Origin: Spirochaetaceae bacterium
GTDB lineage: Bacteria > Spirochaetota > Spirochaetia > Treponematales > Breznakiellaceae
Assembly (NCBI GenBank): GCA_031267475.1
Contig: JAIRZA010000183.1
Coordinates: 1-9,328 of the forward strand
Length of the DNA: 9,328 nucleotides
Direction: 5' to 3'
Below the pieces are notes generated by a model. That model saw nothing but the letters and a program-made list of their open reading frames with translations, was not told the DNA's origin and searched no databases. Below are positions 1 through 5,593 of this stretch, in pieces. Position 1 is the stretch's first letter; every line of letters begins with the position of its first letter. The position numbers and the translations under genes were made by a program.

Positions 1-24
1 TCGGTTATTTTGTAACAGGCTCTT

Positions 25-69
25 GCAGTTTTTCGCCCTATGGGCGCGTCATGATGACGACAAAACTGC
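25..69. repeat. Predicted three-way-junction inverted repeat
   Basis: An outer stem, GCAGTTTT at 25-32 with 62-69, closes over two adjacent hairpins. The first has arms CGCCC/GGGCG with a 3-nt loop (34-46). The second is the near-perfect palindrome at 47-59. The pairing is read directly; folding in vivo is inferred. The right outer arm can instead pair with 71-75, so two alternative folds exist. Confidence 0.55.
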
Positions 70-83
70 GGTTTTCATAAGTT

Positions 84-114
84 GCTGTTCCAAAAACTGA
101 AGTTTTGGAACAGC
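84..114. repeat. Perfect 12-bp inverted repeat with 7-nt loop
   Basis: The left arm GCTGTTCCAAAA at 84-95 is the exact reverse complement of 103-114. It sits two bases beyond the stop codon of the minus-strand gene, so it would form right at the 3' end of that message. The absence of a following T-tract argues against classic Rho-independent termination. It could protect the 3' end, or be one unit of the repeat cluster. Confidence 0.75.
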
Positions 115-115
115 C

Positions 116-1270
116 TCAATGAATAAAGTATATTATCAATTCCGCGAAAAATACATTCAACGCTATCCCGGCGGCGAGGACGAGCCATGCCGATATTTCA
201 AGGAATACAGCTTTTCTGTTGTATATGCGCGAAATAACCTTTGGATTGCCCGGAAGCAGTCCGTATGGGATGAACTGATTGGCGGATTCCACCGCCGCGC
301 CGTCCCGCATTATGCCCGCGATATACCACTGCTCGTTTTTTTCCGGCTTATCGGCGGGGATAAGGCGCGGGATTTTTACACCGGCGGACTTGCTGTCGCC
401 GGCCATGCTGCCGTCGTACACGCGGCAGCCATAAGCGGCGGCGCCGTCCTTAGCTTCGTCCACCTCGCTGTATCTTAAAGTCAGCAAGGCTATATCACGA
501 AAAACGCGGTACAAACAAGCCCGCCACCATAACTGCCGGTAAAAAATTGTGAATATAAGACCGGGCGGTAAAAGCGGAAACAATGGGCCGAAAATAGCCA
601 CAATCGCTGATAAAACTATAGAGCGGTAGGCGGGGCGCGCAAAAAAAAGCTGCGCTACCCAGATGAGCGAGAATATTCCTCCTATGACGGAGTACGGCGT
701 TATGGCGTTCCAGTATTCAGTCTGATACCTGCCGGCGCGTATGACACCCGCGCTGAGCGTGCGTTCAGAACATTCGTAAAAAATAAGCAGCAAGGGATGT
801 TTTTTTGATGAAACAAATGTTTGCTGTCCGTTCACCATTTTTAGAACACCGCCGATAAAAACCTTGGCTCCCGCCGTCAGAGCGGAAATTTTATTCCAGC
901 TTAAACGGCGCAGGGACGATGCGTTTGTGTCAAAATCATTTGCGTCAACATATATTTTTTCGCCGGCGTTAGTCCCGCGCTTCTTTTCGGTCAACGGCAT
1001 CATGTATGTCTGGGCGTTTTTCAAAGAGACGGGCGCTGTCAGCTCGTCGTTTTTTATCCACAGCGTATTATCGCCGGTAACGGATTCAAAATTTCCAATG
1101 AGGTGATATTCGCCGTTTATGTTCTGCCGCAGGAGCGTGTAATTAAGCTGCGGTTTCCGGCATAGATGAGCAAAACGCTCGCGAAAAGTATGCCAGTTAT
1201 GGCGGCTGGCGAAAATCCCGATAAGCGGCAGCAGCGCGTACCAAAAGACGGCTGTTAGTATGATAAGCAC
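116..1270 (-). CDS. Uncharacterised membrane protein with four predicted transmembrane segments
   Basis: I do not recognise a named family. The 384-residue product has an N-terminal hydrophobic segment (about 1-20), a soluble region (21-190), two close hydrophobic segments (about 191-210 and 216-243), a second soluble loop (244-354) and a C-terminal segment (about 355-382). Within 21-190 are two beta-rich stretches, around 55-90 and 130-170, with an alternating polar/hydrophobic pattern and Gly turns (IGNFESVTGDNTLWI; KVFIGGVLKMVNGQQTFV). They resemble OB-like or NfeD/GIDE-like extramembrane barrels only in outline, so this is a weak inference. The start is uncertain. GTG at 1270 has no Shine-Dalgarno motif, and the frame stays open upstream. 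AAAGGA (minus strand, 1306-1301) lies 8 nt before an in-frame CTG at 1291, which would add seven residues. The gene is divergent from the hydrolase gene, with a palindromic -10-like sequence between them. Likely real: long ORF, coherent hydropathy. Confidence 0.8.
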   Translation of the reverse strand: MLIILTAVFWYALLPLIGIFASRHNWHTFRERFAHLCRKPQLNYTLLRQNINGEYHLIGNFESVTGDNTLWIKNDELTAPVSLKNAQTYMMPLTEKKRGTNAGEKIYVDANDFDTNASSLRRLSWNKISALTAGAKVFIGGVLKMVNGQQTFVSSKKHPLLLIFYECSERTLSAGVIRAGRYQTEYWNAITPYSVIGGIFSLIWVAQLFFARPAYRSIVLSAIVAIFGPLFPLLPPGLIFTIFYRQLWWRACLYRVFRDIALLTLRYSEVDEAKDGAAAYGCRVYDGSMAGDSKSAGVKIPRLIPADKPEKNEQWYIAGIMRDGAAVESANQFIPYGLLPGNPKVISRIYNRKAVFLEISAWLVLAAGIALNVFFAELIIYFIH

Positions 1271-1291
1271 TAGTAATTCAAGGTTACTCAG

Positions 1292-1299
1292 ATTATAAT
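1292..1299. promoter_or_regulatory. Palindromic ATTATAAT: candidate bidirectional -10 box
   Basis: The 8-bp palindrome contains TATAAT on both strands (plus 1294-1299, minus 1297-1292). It lies in the 39-bp gap between divergent genes starting at 1270 (minus) and 1310 (plus). On the plus strand the box ends 10 nt before the hydrolase ATG, so transcription from it would give almost no 5' leader. No convincing -35 hexamer is seen on either side at 16-18 bp. Confidence 0.45.
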
Positions 1300-1309
1300 T
1301 CCTTTCGGT

Positions 1310-1981
1310 ATGAGCGAAAAAGTTATTGTAGGCGCGCTTGAAACAAATTGCTGGATAGTCCCTGTTGGCGGCGAACCGGCTGACGCTTCGTCAGCCGCCG
1401 TGATCGACCCCGGCGCGGACGCGGAATTGATTATCGCCTGTTTAGAGCGCCTAAAGCTCTACCCAAAATACATTTTACTTACTCACGGGCATTTTGACCA
1501 TATTGCGGCGCTGCCTGCTTTGTACAAGCGTTATTCCGGCGGCGGGCGAACACCGCTGATAGCCATAGGCAAGGACGACCTAATGTATGTTGGACCGGAT
1601 TCTCTTGCCGCGCATAGGGCGAGCTTTACCGCCGCCGCCGGCGACTCGGACTACGTTGACCAGCTTTGGGAGCCCATGCCGGACGCCGGGCGTGTCTTGA
1701 AGGACGGGGATACTATCGGTATGTTCACCGTGTTGTGTCTGCCGGGGCATACTAAAGGCTCCATTGCGTTTTTCGACGAGAAGGGCGGGCGGCTGTACGC
1801 GGGCGATACGCTTTTTAGATATGGATCCGGACGCACCGACCTGCCGGGAGGCGACGCCGGCGAGATGCGGGCGAGTCTTGACCGTCTTTTTAAGATGGAT
1901 GGAGATATTGATGTTTACCCCGGCCACGGTCAAGCCACAACAATAGGCAGGGAAGCGCTTTTTTTCCGCAAAGGCGTCTAA
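1310..1981 (+). CDS. Metallo-beta-lactamase-fold hydrolase, glyoxalase II-like (GloB/YcbL type)
   Basis: The 223-residue product carries the full dinuclear metal set of the glyoxalase II branch: THGHFDH (H59, H61, D63, H64), PGHT (H147), GDT (D166) and a C-terminal PGHG (H206). The N-terminal VGALETNCW matches the usual VGplqTNCY opening, and GRTDLPGGD at 174-182 is typical of short YcbL-like proteins that lack the C-terminal substrate-binding domain of true GloB. Family members hydrolyse thioesters such as S-lactoylglutathione; the substrate here cannot be assigned. No signal peptide is seen, so it is probably cytoplasmic. ATG at 1310 fits the family N-terminus. It has no Shine-Dalgarno motif, and a TATAAT hexamer ends 10 nt upstream. 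It lies 132 bp before dxr on the same strand, but a candidate promoter in that gap suggests dxr may be transcribed separately. Confidence 0.93.
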   Translation: MSEKVIVGALETNCWIVPVGGEPADASSAAVIDPGADAELIIACLERLKLYPKYILLTHGHFDHIAALPALYKRYSGGGRTPLIAIGKDDLMYVGPDSLAAHRASFTAAAGDSDYVDQLWEPMPDAGRVLKDGDTIGMFTVLCLPGHTKGSIAFFDEKGGRLYAGDTLFRYGSGRTDLPGGDAGEMRASLDRLFKMDGDIDVYPGHGQATTIGREALFFRKGV

Positions 1982-2113
1982 AAGGGCGCGCAGGGCGGAT
2001 TAGCGCCGCCAAAAACGCGGCCGTGGGCAGCTCAAAAAATTAAACGCCGCGCCCGCCGCCATTTCCTTACGCGCTACGCAAAAACCATTTAGTCAGATAT
2101 ACTACCTCGTAAT
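1982..2113. other. GC-rich spacer between the hydrolase gene and dxr, with possible secondary structure
   Basis: This 132-bp gap holds no credible ORF. GGGCGCG at 1984-1990 can pair with CGCGCCC at 2048-2054, enclosing a small hairpin (1994-1998 with 2006-2010). No T-run follows the hairpin, so it is not an obvious terminator. The right end becomes AT-richer and contains the candidate dxr -10 box. Confidence 0.35.
2098..2103 (+). promoter_or_regulatory. Candidate -10 box for dxr (TATACT)
   Basis: TATACT ends 10 nt before the dxr ATG, the same distance as TATAAT upstream of the preceding gene. Transcription initiating 6-8 nt downstream would leave only a few leader bases. No Shine-Dalgarno motif precedes the ATG, and no good -35 hexamer is found at normal spacing. 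Confidence 0.4.
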
Positions 2114-3250
2114 ATGGCAAAGAAACGTATATCCGTGCTTGGCGCGACGGGTTCCATTGGGAAGAACGCGCTGGATGTTATAAGGGCCGGCCGCGACTTG
2201 TTTGAGCCCGTTTTGTTTTCCGCGAACAGCAACGCCGCGGCGCTTTTCGCTCTTGCCGCGGAATTCCCAAATGCGAAAATCGCGTTTTCCGGGCGGCGGG
2301 CGGCCGCGGAAGCCGCCGGATTCGACAAGCGGGACGGCGTTTATTTTGAACGCGCCGGTCTGCTCGCCGCCATAGCCGGAGTGGAGGCGGACATCACGCT
2401 TAACGGCATTTCGGGCGCGGCGGGATTGGAGCCTTCGCTGTCGGCCTTAACTTCGGGCAGCGCTCTTGCGCTCGCCAACAAAGAAAGCATGGTAATGGCC
2501 GGAGCTCTCGTACTAAAAACGGCGGAGCAACATTCGCTTCCTGTGATTCCGGTTGATTCTGAACATTCAGCCATATTCAATCTGCTCCGCCGGCAGGGAA
2601 AGGAAGGGCTTAAAGAGGCGGTGCTTACGGCTTCCGGCGGACCGTTTAGAACATGGAGCATGGACCAACTGAAGAACGCGAGCCCGAAAGACGCTTTTGC
2701 GCATCCGACATGGAATATGGGGGCGAAAATCACGATAGATTCCGCGAGTCTGGCTAACAAGGGGCTTGAAGTAATAGAGGCGGCTAGATTTTTCGACCTC
2801 GACGCGGACAGCATAAAAGTTGTAATTCATCCGCAAAGCATTGTTCATTCGATGATTCGAATGAACAACGGCGCGGTTTACGCCCAGTTGTCGCGTCCTG
2901 ATATGCGCCTGCCGATATACGACGCGCTGTGCTACCCGGAAATCGCGCCGCGGCAAATAGAAGAACTGGACTTTGACAATCTTAGCCTAAGTTTTGAAAA
3001 GCCCTGTTTTGAACGCTTCCCAATGCTTGCGCTGGCCTATGACGCGCTTCGAGCCGGAGGACGCTGCGCCATTGCCTATAACGCCGCAAACGAATGCGCT
3101 GTGAGCGCGTTTCTTGCCGGAAAAATTCCGTTCACAGGCATAAGCGATGTATGCAGCCGCGTGTTGAGCATGGATTGGAGCGGGGAAGCCGGTGATTTGA
3201 ACTCAATTTTAGAAAGCGACAGCAAGGCCCGCGCCGCCGCTGGACTATAA
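2114..3250 (+). CDS. dxr: 1-deoxy-D-xylulose 5-phosphate reductoisomerase
   Basis: This is the second enzyme of the MEP pathway. It converts 1-deoxy-D-xylulose 5-phosphate to 2-C-methyl-D-erythritol 4-phosphate with NADPH and a divalent metal, in the cytoplasm, and is the target of fosmidomycin. The N-terminal Rossmann motif GATGSIG is at 10-16, with ANKES at 121-125. Catalytic-domain residues align in spacing with the E. coli enzyme: metal ligands D148, E150 and E219; substrate contacts S174, H197, S210, N215 and K216; flap tryptophan W200 in PTWNMG. IHPQSIVHSM (239-248) and PDMRLPIYDAL (262-272) are also intact. At 378 residues it is near the low end of the family, with a short C-terminal tail. 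ATG at 2114 gives the expected N-terminus although no Shine-Dalgarno motif precedes it. It converges with the TPR lipoprotein gene, 10 nt away. None of its frequent partners (uppS, cdsA, rseP) is present. Confidence 0.98.
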   Translation: MAKKRISVLGATGSIGKNALDVIRAGRDLFEPVLFSANSNAAALFALAAEFPNAKIAFSGRRAAAEAAGFDKRDGVYFERAGLLAAIAGVEADITLNGISGAAGLEPSLSALTSGSALALANKESMVMAGALVLKTAEQHSLPVIPVDSEHSAIFNLLRRQGKEGLKEAVLTASGGPFRTWSMDQLKNASPKDAFAHPTWNMGAKITIDSASLANKGLEVIEAARFFDLDADSIKVVIHPQSIVHSMIRMNNGAVYAQLSRPDMRLPIYDALCYPEIAPRQIEELDFDNLSLSFEKPCFERFPMLALAYDALRAGGRCAIAYNAANECAVSAFLAGKIPFTGISDVCSRVLSMDWSGEAGDLNSILESDSKARAAAGL

Positions 3251-3260
3251 GCCGCGCCCG

Positions 3261-5006
3261 CTACATCTTGCCGGAATATTCTTTCTGATATTCCAGCAAG
3301 ACCGGATCTTTCGGGGACAGAGCCATGGCTTGGCGCAGGTAATAAACCACGTGGCGCTCGTCTCCGCGTTTAGCGTAAATATCCACCAGAGCCTTTAGCG
3401 CGTCAAGGTTGCGGGGATTTTCAAACAGGCTTGAGCGGAAATCGCTGACGGCGGAGTCAAAACTGCCGCGCAGAAGCCCGCGAAGATAGTAGTAGCGGCT
3501 TTTGTAAACACTGGAGCTAAGCGCCGCGATACGAGCGTCGATTAAACGCTGAGCCTCTCCGTGCCTGCCGGAGTCAATCAGCGCCTCCGTATACGCTAAG
3601 CGCCCTTCCTCATAGTCCGGGTAGTTTTGAATAAGCTCCTCCGCCAGGGCCAGAGCGCTTCTCCTGTTGCCCGCGCCCCGCTCAACCTTGAAGGCGTTTA
3701 CGAGGGTTGAGGGTATTCTTCTTTCAGACAAAATCCTATCCTGATACACCATCGCCTCGTCCCAGCTAGCGCGGCGGACAGCATCCTCCGAAGCAAGGAT
3801 GATGACATCCAGCGGTATTTCTTCGCCGTTTCTGGGCGGACGTGTTAGGTTTTTCAGCAGCCTTCCGCCCTCAGCCTGCTCTTCATCGTTATTCGATTCC
3901 AGCAGCAGTTTTGTTAGATACAGGGCGACAGAAAAATCATCCGGATTCAATTTGTACAAAGGGCGCAGTATGTTTATCGCGTTTTCCCTGTTTTTGAAAC
4001 CTTCGCCCTGCAAACGCGCGCGCAACAGCGTATAATTACGGTTGTTTTCAGGATTTTCCGCGGAATACCTGTCCAAGATCGCCTGCATCTGGACAAATTG
4101 ACCATCCTCAAACAGAACCCGCGCCAGCATAAGGCTTAAATCCGGATCCTGCGGTTTGATTTCCAGAGCGGCGTCTATCATCCGGCGGGCGCTAATCCAG
4201 TCGCTCTGACGGAAATAAGCGCCGGCGAGATGACGCATGATGATTATGTTGTCAGGATAGCGGTTGTTCAGGGCGGCGAGCATCCGCACCGCCTCGTCGT
4301 CCCGCCCGTGCTCCTGCAAAACACGGACAATGCCGAATACGGCCGGGTAGCAGTCCGGCGCTAAAGCCAGCGCCTCGGCGTACAGATCCGGCGCCTCGTC
4401 CGATCTATCCATGCGCTCCATGGCGAGCCCCATAAAATACGGCGCGAGAGCCCCTTCATTGAGCTGCCGCGCTTTCTCCAGATCCGGCAGCGCGGCGGCA
4501 AAACGACTCTGAGCCGTATCGTCCAGCAGCGCGAGAAACGGCAGGATATGTTCAAGATAATCGTTGGAGGAGGGCGGGGGCTCGCGGTAAATCCCGCGCC
4601 CGGCTTCGGCCAATATCCGGCTGTACGCATGATTTTTAGGCGGGTCCGCGCCGGGCAGACTGTCGCGGGGCTCGTCGTACACTTTTATCAACAGCGTAAT
4701 AGCGACCGCGCTCATCATCCTGCCGAATTCCGATTCCTCGATGTTGTTTTCGTGTAAAAGCGAAAGGACTTTGAATAAGGCGGACGGCGAACCCTCGTCG
4801 CAAAGGGCGCGTATATCAGCGGCGACGCTGTTGGAATTTTCCGCTGGTCTGATTTGTTGAAAAGGCTGTTCCGGCTTGACGCTTGGACGCGGACGGTTTA
4901 TGGGAACCTCTCGTACTTGGGCGTTGTTAGAGCAGGAAAGCAGCAACAAGAAAACACAGTAGTAAACCAGCAGTCGCGGCATGAAACTGCCGCCGTCATT
5001 CTTCAT
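3261..5006 (-). CDS. TPR-repeat lipoprotein, periplasmic
   Basis: The 581-residue product begins with a signal peptide ending LLLLSC (Cys25), a relaxed spirochaete-type lipobox, then a Pro/Arg-rich tether (about 30-55). The rest is predicted alpha-helical. TPR-like pairs with the typical A/G/Y and Pro pattern are visible near 186-217, 220-251, 254-287, 288-318, 325-356, 469-500 and 503-567, for example EALALAPD and ALEIKPQDPD. Such solenoids scaffold protein partners, probably at the outer or inner membrane facing the periplasm; the partner is unknown. It lies 19 nt downstream of the LiaF-like gene on the same strand, so the two are probably co-transcribed. The ATG at 5006 has no Shine-Dalgarno motif; the preceding bases on its strand are CCTCCCCC. 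The internal ATG at 4982 (Met9) would give a more usual 17-residue signal and may be the true start. Confidence 0.9.
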   Translation of the reverse strand: MKNDGGSFMPRLLVYYCVFLLLLSCSNNAQVREVPINRPRPSVKPEQPFQQIRPAENSNSVAADIRALCDEGSPSALFKVLSLLHENNIEESEFGRMMSAVAITLLIKVYDEPRDSLPGADPPKNHAYSRILAEAGRGIYREPPPSSNDYLEHILPFLALLDDTAQSRFAAALPDLEKARQLNEGALAPYFMGLAMERMDRSDEAPDLYAEALALAPDCYPAVFGIVRVLQEHGRDDEAVRMLAALNNRYPDNIIIMRHLAGAYFRQSDWISARRMIDAALEIKPQDPDLSLMLARVLFEDGQFVQMQAILDRYSAENPENNRNYTLLRARLQGEGFKNRENAINILRPLYKLNPDDFSVALYLTKLLLESNNDEEQAEGGRLLKNLTRPPRNGEEIPLDVIILASEDAVRRASWDEAMVYQDRILSERRIPSTLVNAFKVERGAGNRRSALALAEELIQNYPDYEEGRLAYTEALIDSGRHGEAQRLIDARIAALSSSVYKSRYYYLRGLLRGSFDSAVSDFRSSLFENPRNLDALKALVDIYAKRGDERHVVYYLRQAMALSPKDPVLLEYQKEYSGKM

Positions 5007-5025
5007 AATTGGGGGAGGTTTCGCG

Positions 5026-5568
5026 CTACATACGATCTCTGTTACTGCTAATAGAAAGCAAAATCAGAATGACGCCGGCCATGACGACTATCACCGGACA
5101 CCAGTTTAGCATGAACTCCCTGAACGAAAAATTTGTCAGCTTCAGCGAAAATAACATAAGAAAAGACCCCAGCATGATCAACGCGATTGACGGTGTTAAG
5201 TATATACGCCGTATTCCGCCATAACGGTATCTGCCGGCGGGCAGCAGCGCGACGCCGGTAAAAACAGAAAGCAGCGGCCAGCTTTGCTTCAACGTCAACG
5301 GAATTATACCCGTTACTTTGAACAGCAAAAAAAGCCCGATTAGTATGAAAAAAGCCGCGAAAAACAGGTACAAGGACTGCCGTTTTAACTTTATTGCAAG
5401 TAACAGACAAAATCCGCCGATAATCATTACAAAGAAAGAGCCAATTATTTGCAGATGTGTTATTGACGCGAAACTCAATAAGAGAAAGGCGCTGCCTAGA
5501 AGCAAGAGAATCACCCCGGCGCAAAAACTTACACGGGCGAAAAACCTTCTTTTTGTTTTATGCTGCAT
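5026..5568 (-). CDS. Six-segment membrane protein with LiaI/LiaF-like transmembrane region
   Basis: The 180-residue product has a basic N-terminus (KTKRR at 4-8) and six predicted membrane segments near 14-34, 40-59, 66-84, 95-110, 125-142 and 155-172. Two segments begin with a tryptophan-proline signature, SWPLLSVFTGVALL (96-109) and NWCPVIVVMAGVILIL (155-170). This resembles the repeated W-P-hydrophobic-Gly pattern of LiaI/LiaF-type (DUF5668-like) transmembrane regions. The soluble C-terminal domain of true LiaF is missing, so a role in cell-wall stress signalling is only a guess. The start at 5568 (MQHKTKRRFF) has no Shine-Dalgarno motif. TATACT on the same strand ends only 6 nt upstream, so a leaderless message is possible. 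It is the first gene of a probable two-gene unit with the TPR lipoprotein, and is divergent from the gene at 5594 across 25 bp. Confidence 0.82.
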   Translation of the reverse strand: MQHKTKRRFFARVSFCAGVILLLLGSAFLLLSFASITHLQIIGSFFVMIIGGFCLLLAIKLKRQSLYLFFAAFFILIGLFLLFKVTGIIPLTLKQSWPLLSVFTGVALLPAGRYRYGGIRRIYLTPSIALIMLGSFLMLFSLKLTNFSFREFMLNWCPVIVVMAGVILILLSISSNRDRM

Positions 5569-5574
5569 AAGGCA

Positions 5575-5582
5575 AGTATAGA
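5575..5582. promoter_or_regulatory. Candidate overlapping divergent -10 boxes sharing a TATA core
   Basis: The minus strand reads TATACT at 5580-5575, six nt before the ATG at 5568. The plus strand reads TATAGA at 5577-5582, with a TTGTTT hexamer at 5553-5558 (18-bp spacing) as a weak -35. The TATA core at 5577-5580 is common to both directions, so this 25-bp gap could drive both genes. Confidence 0.4.
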
Positions 5583-5593
5583 GGAAAAAAACC

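Larger units (their letters stand above)
8..117. repeat. Cluster of inverted and direct repeats (REP-like element), probably cut by the window edge
   Basis: This non-coding stretch is packed with symmetry. Positions 25-32 pair with 62-69 (8 bp) and enclose two small hairpins, 34-38 with 42-46 and 47-50 with 56-59, giving a three-way junction. A separate 12-bp hairpin follows, 84-95 with 103-114, around a 7-nt loop. Positions 8-22 and 103-117 form a direct repeat with 13 of 15 bases identical. Since 103-114 is the right arm of a hairpin, 8-22 may be the right arm of a preceding hairpin lying outside the window. Two near-palindromes, 62-75 and 93-106, differ at two bases. No T-run follows any stem on either strand, so a simple intrinsic terminator is unlikely. 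It begins two bases past the stop of the minus-strand membrane-protein gene. It may be a genomic repeat family or a 3'-end structure for that message; neither can be shown from one copy. Confidence 0.6.

Noticed and set aside
84..114. Intrinsic terminator for the membrane-protein gene
   Set aside because: The stem is strong but no T-run follows in the direction of transcription, so it is reported as a repeat rather than a terminator.
119..478. Plus-strand ORF of 119 codons
   Set aside because: It lies entirely antisense to the membrane-protein gene, with biased composition and no recognisable motif or ribosome-binding site.
1984..2054. Riboswitch or structured leader before dxr
   Set aside because: Only short GC-rich pairings are seen, with no recognised riboswitch core. 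The candidate -10 box lies downstream of the structure, so it would not be in the dxr message.
2341..2814. Minus-strand ORF of 157 codons inside dxr
   Set aside because: It is antisense to strongly conserved dxr motifs. The Ser/Ala-rich product is typical of a shadow frame in GC-rich DNA.
5009..5224. Plus-strand ORF near a strong GGGGGAGG sequence (5011-5018)
   Set aside because: The purine run lies after the ORF's first codon rather than before it, no start codon follows at normal spacing, and the frame is antisense to the LiaF-like gene.
5048..5524. Minus-strand ORF of 158 codons overlapping the LiaF-like gene
   Set aside because: It is the same strand in another frame and gives an Arg/Ala-rich product. 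The overlapping frame has clear membrane segments.
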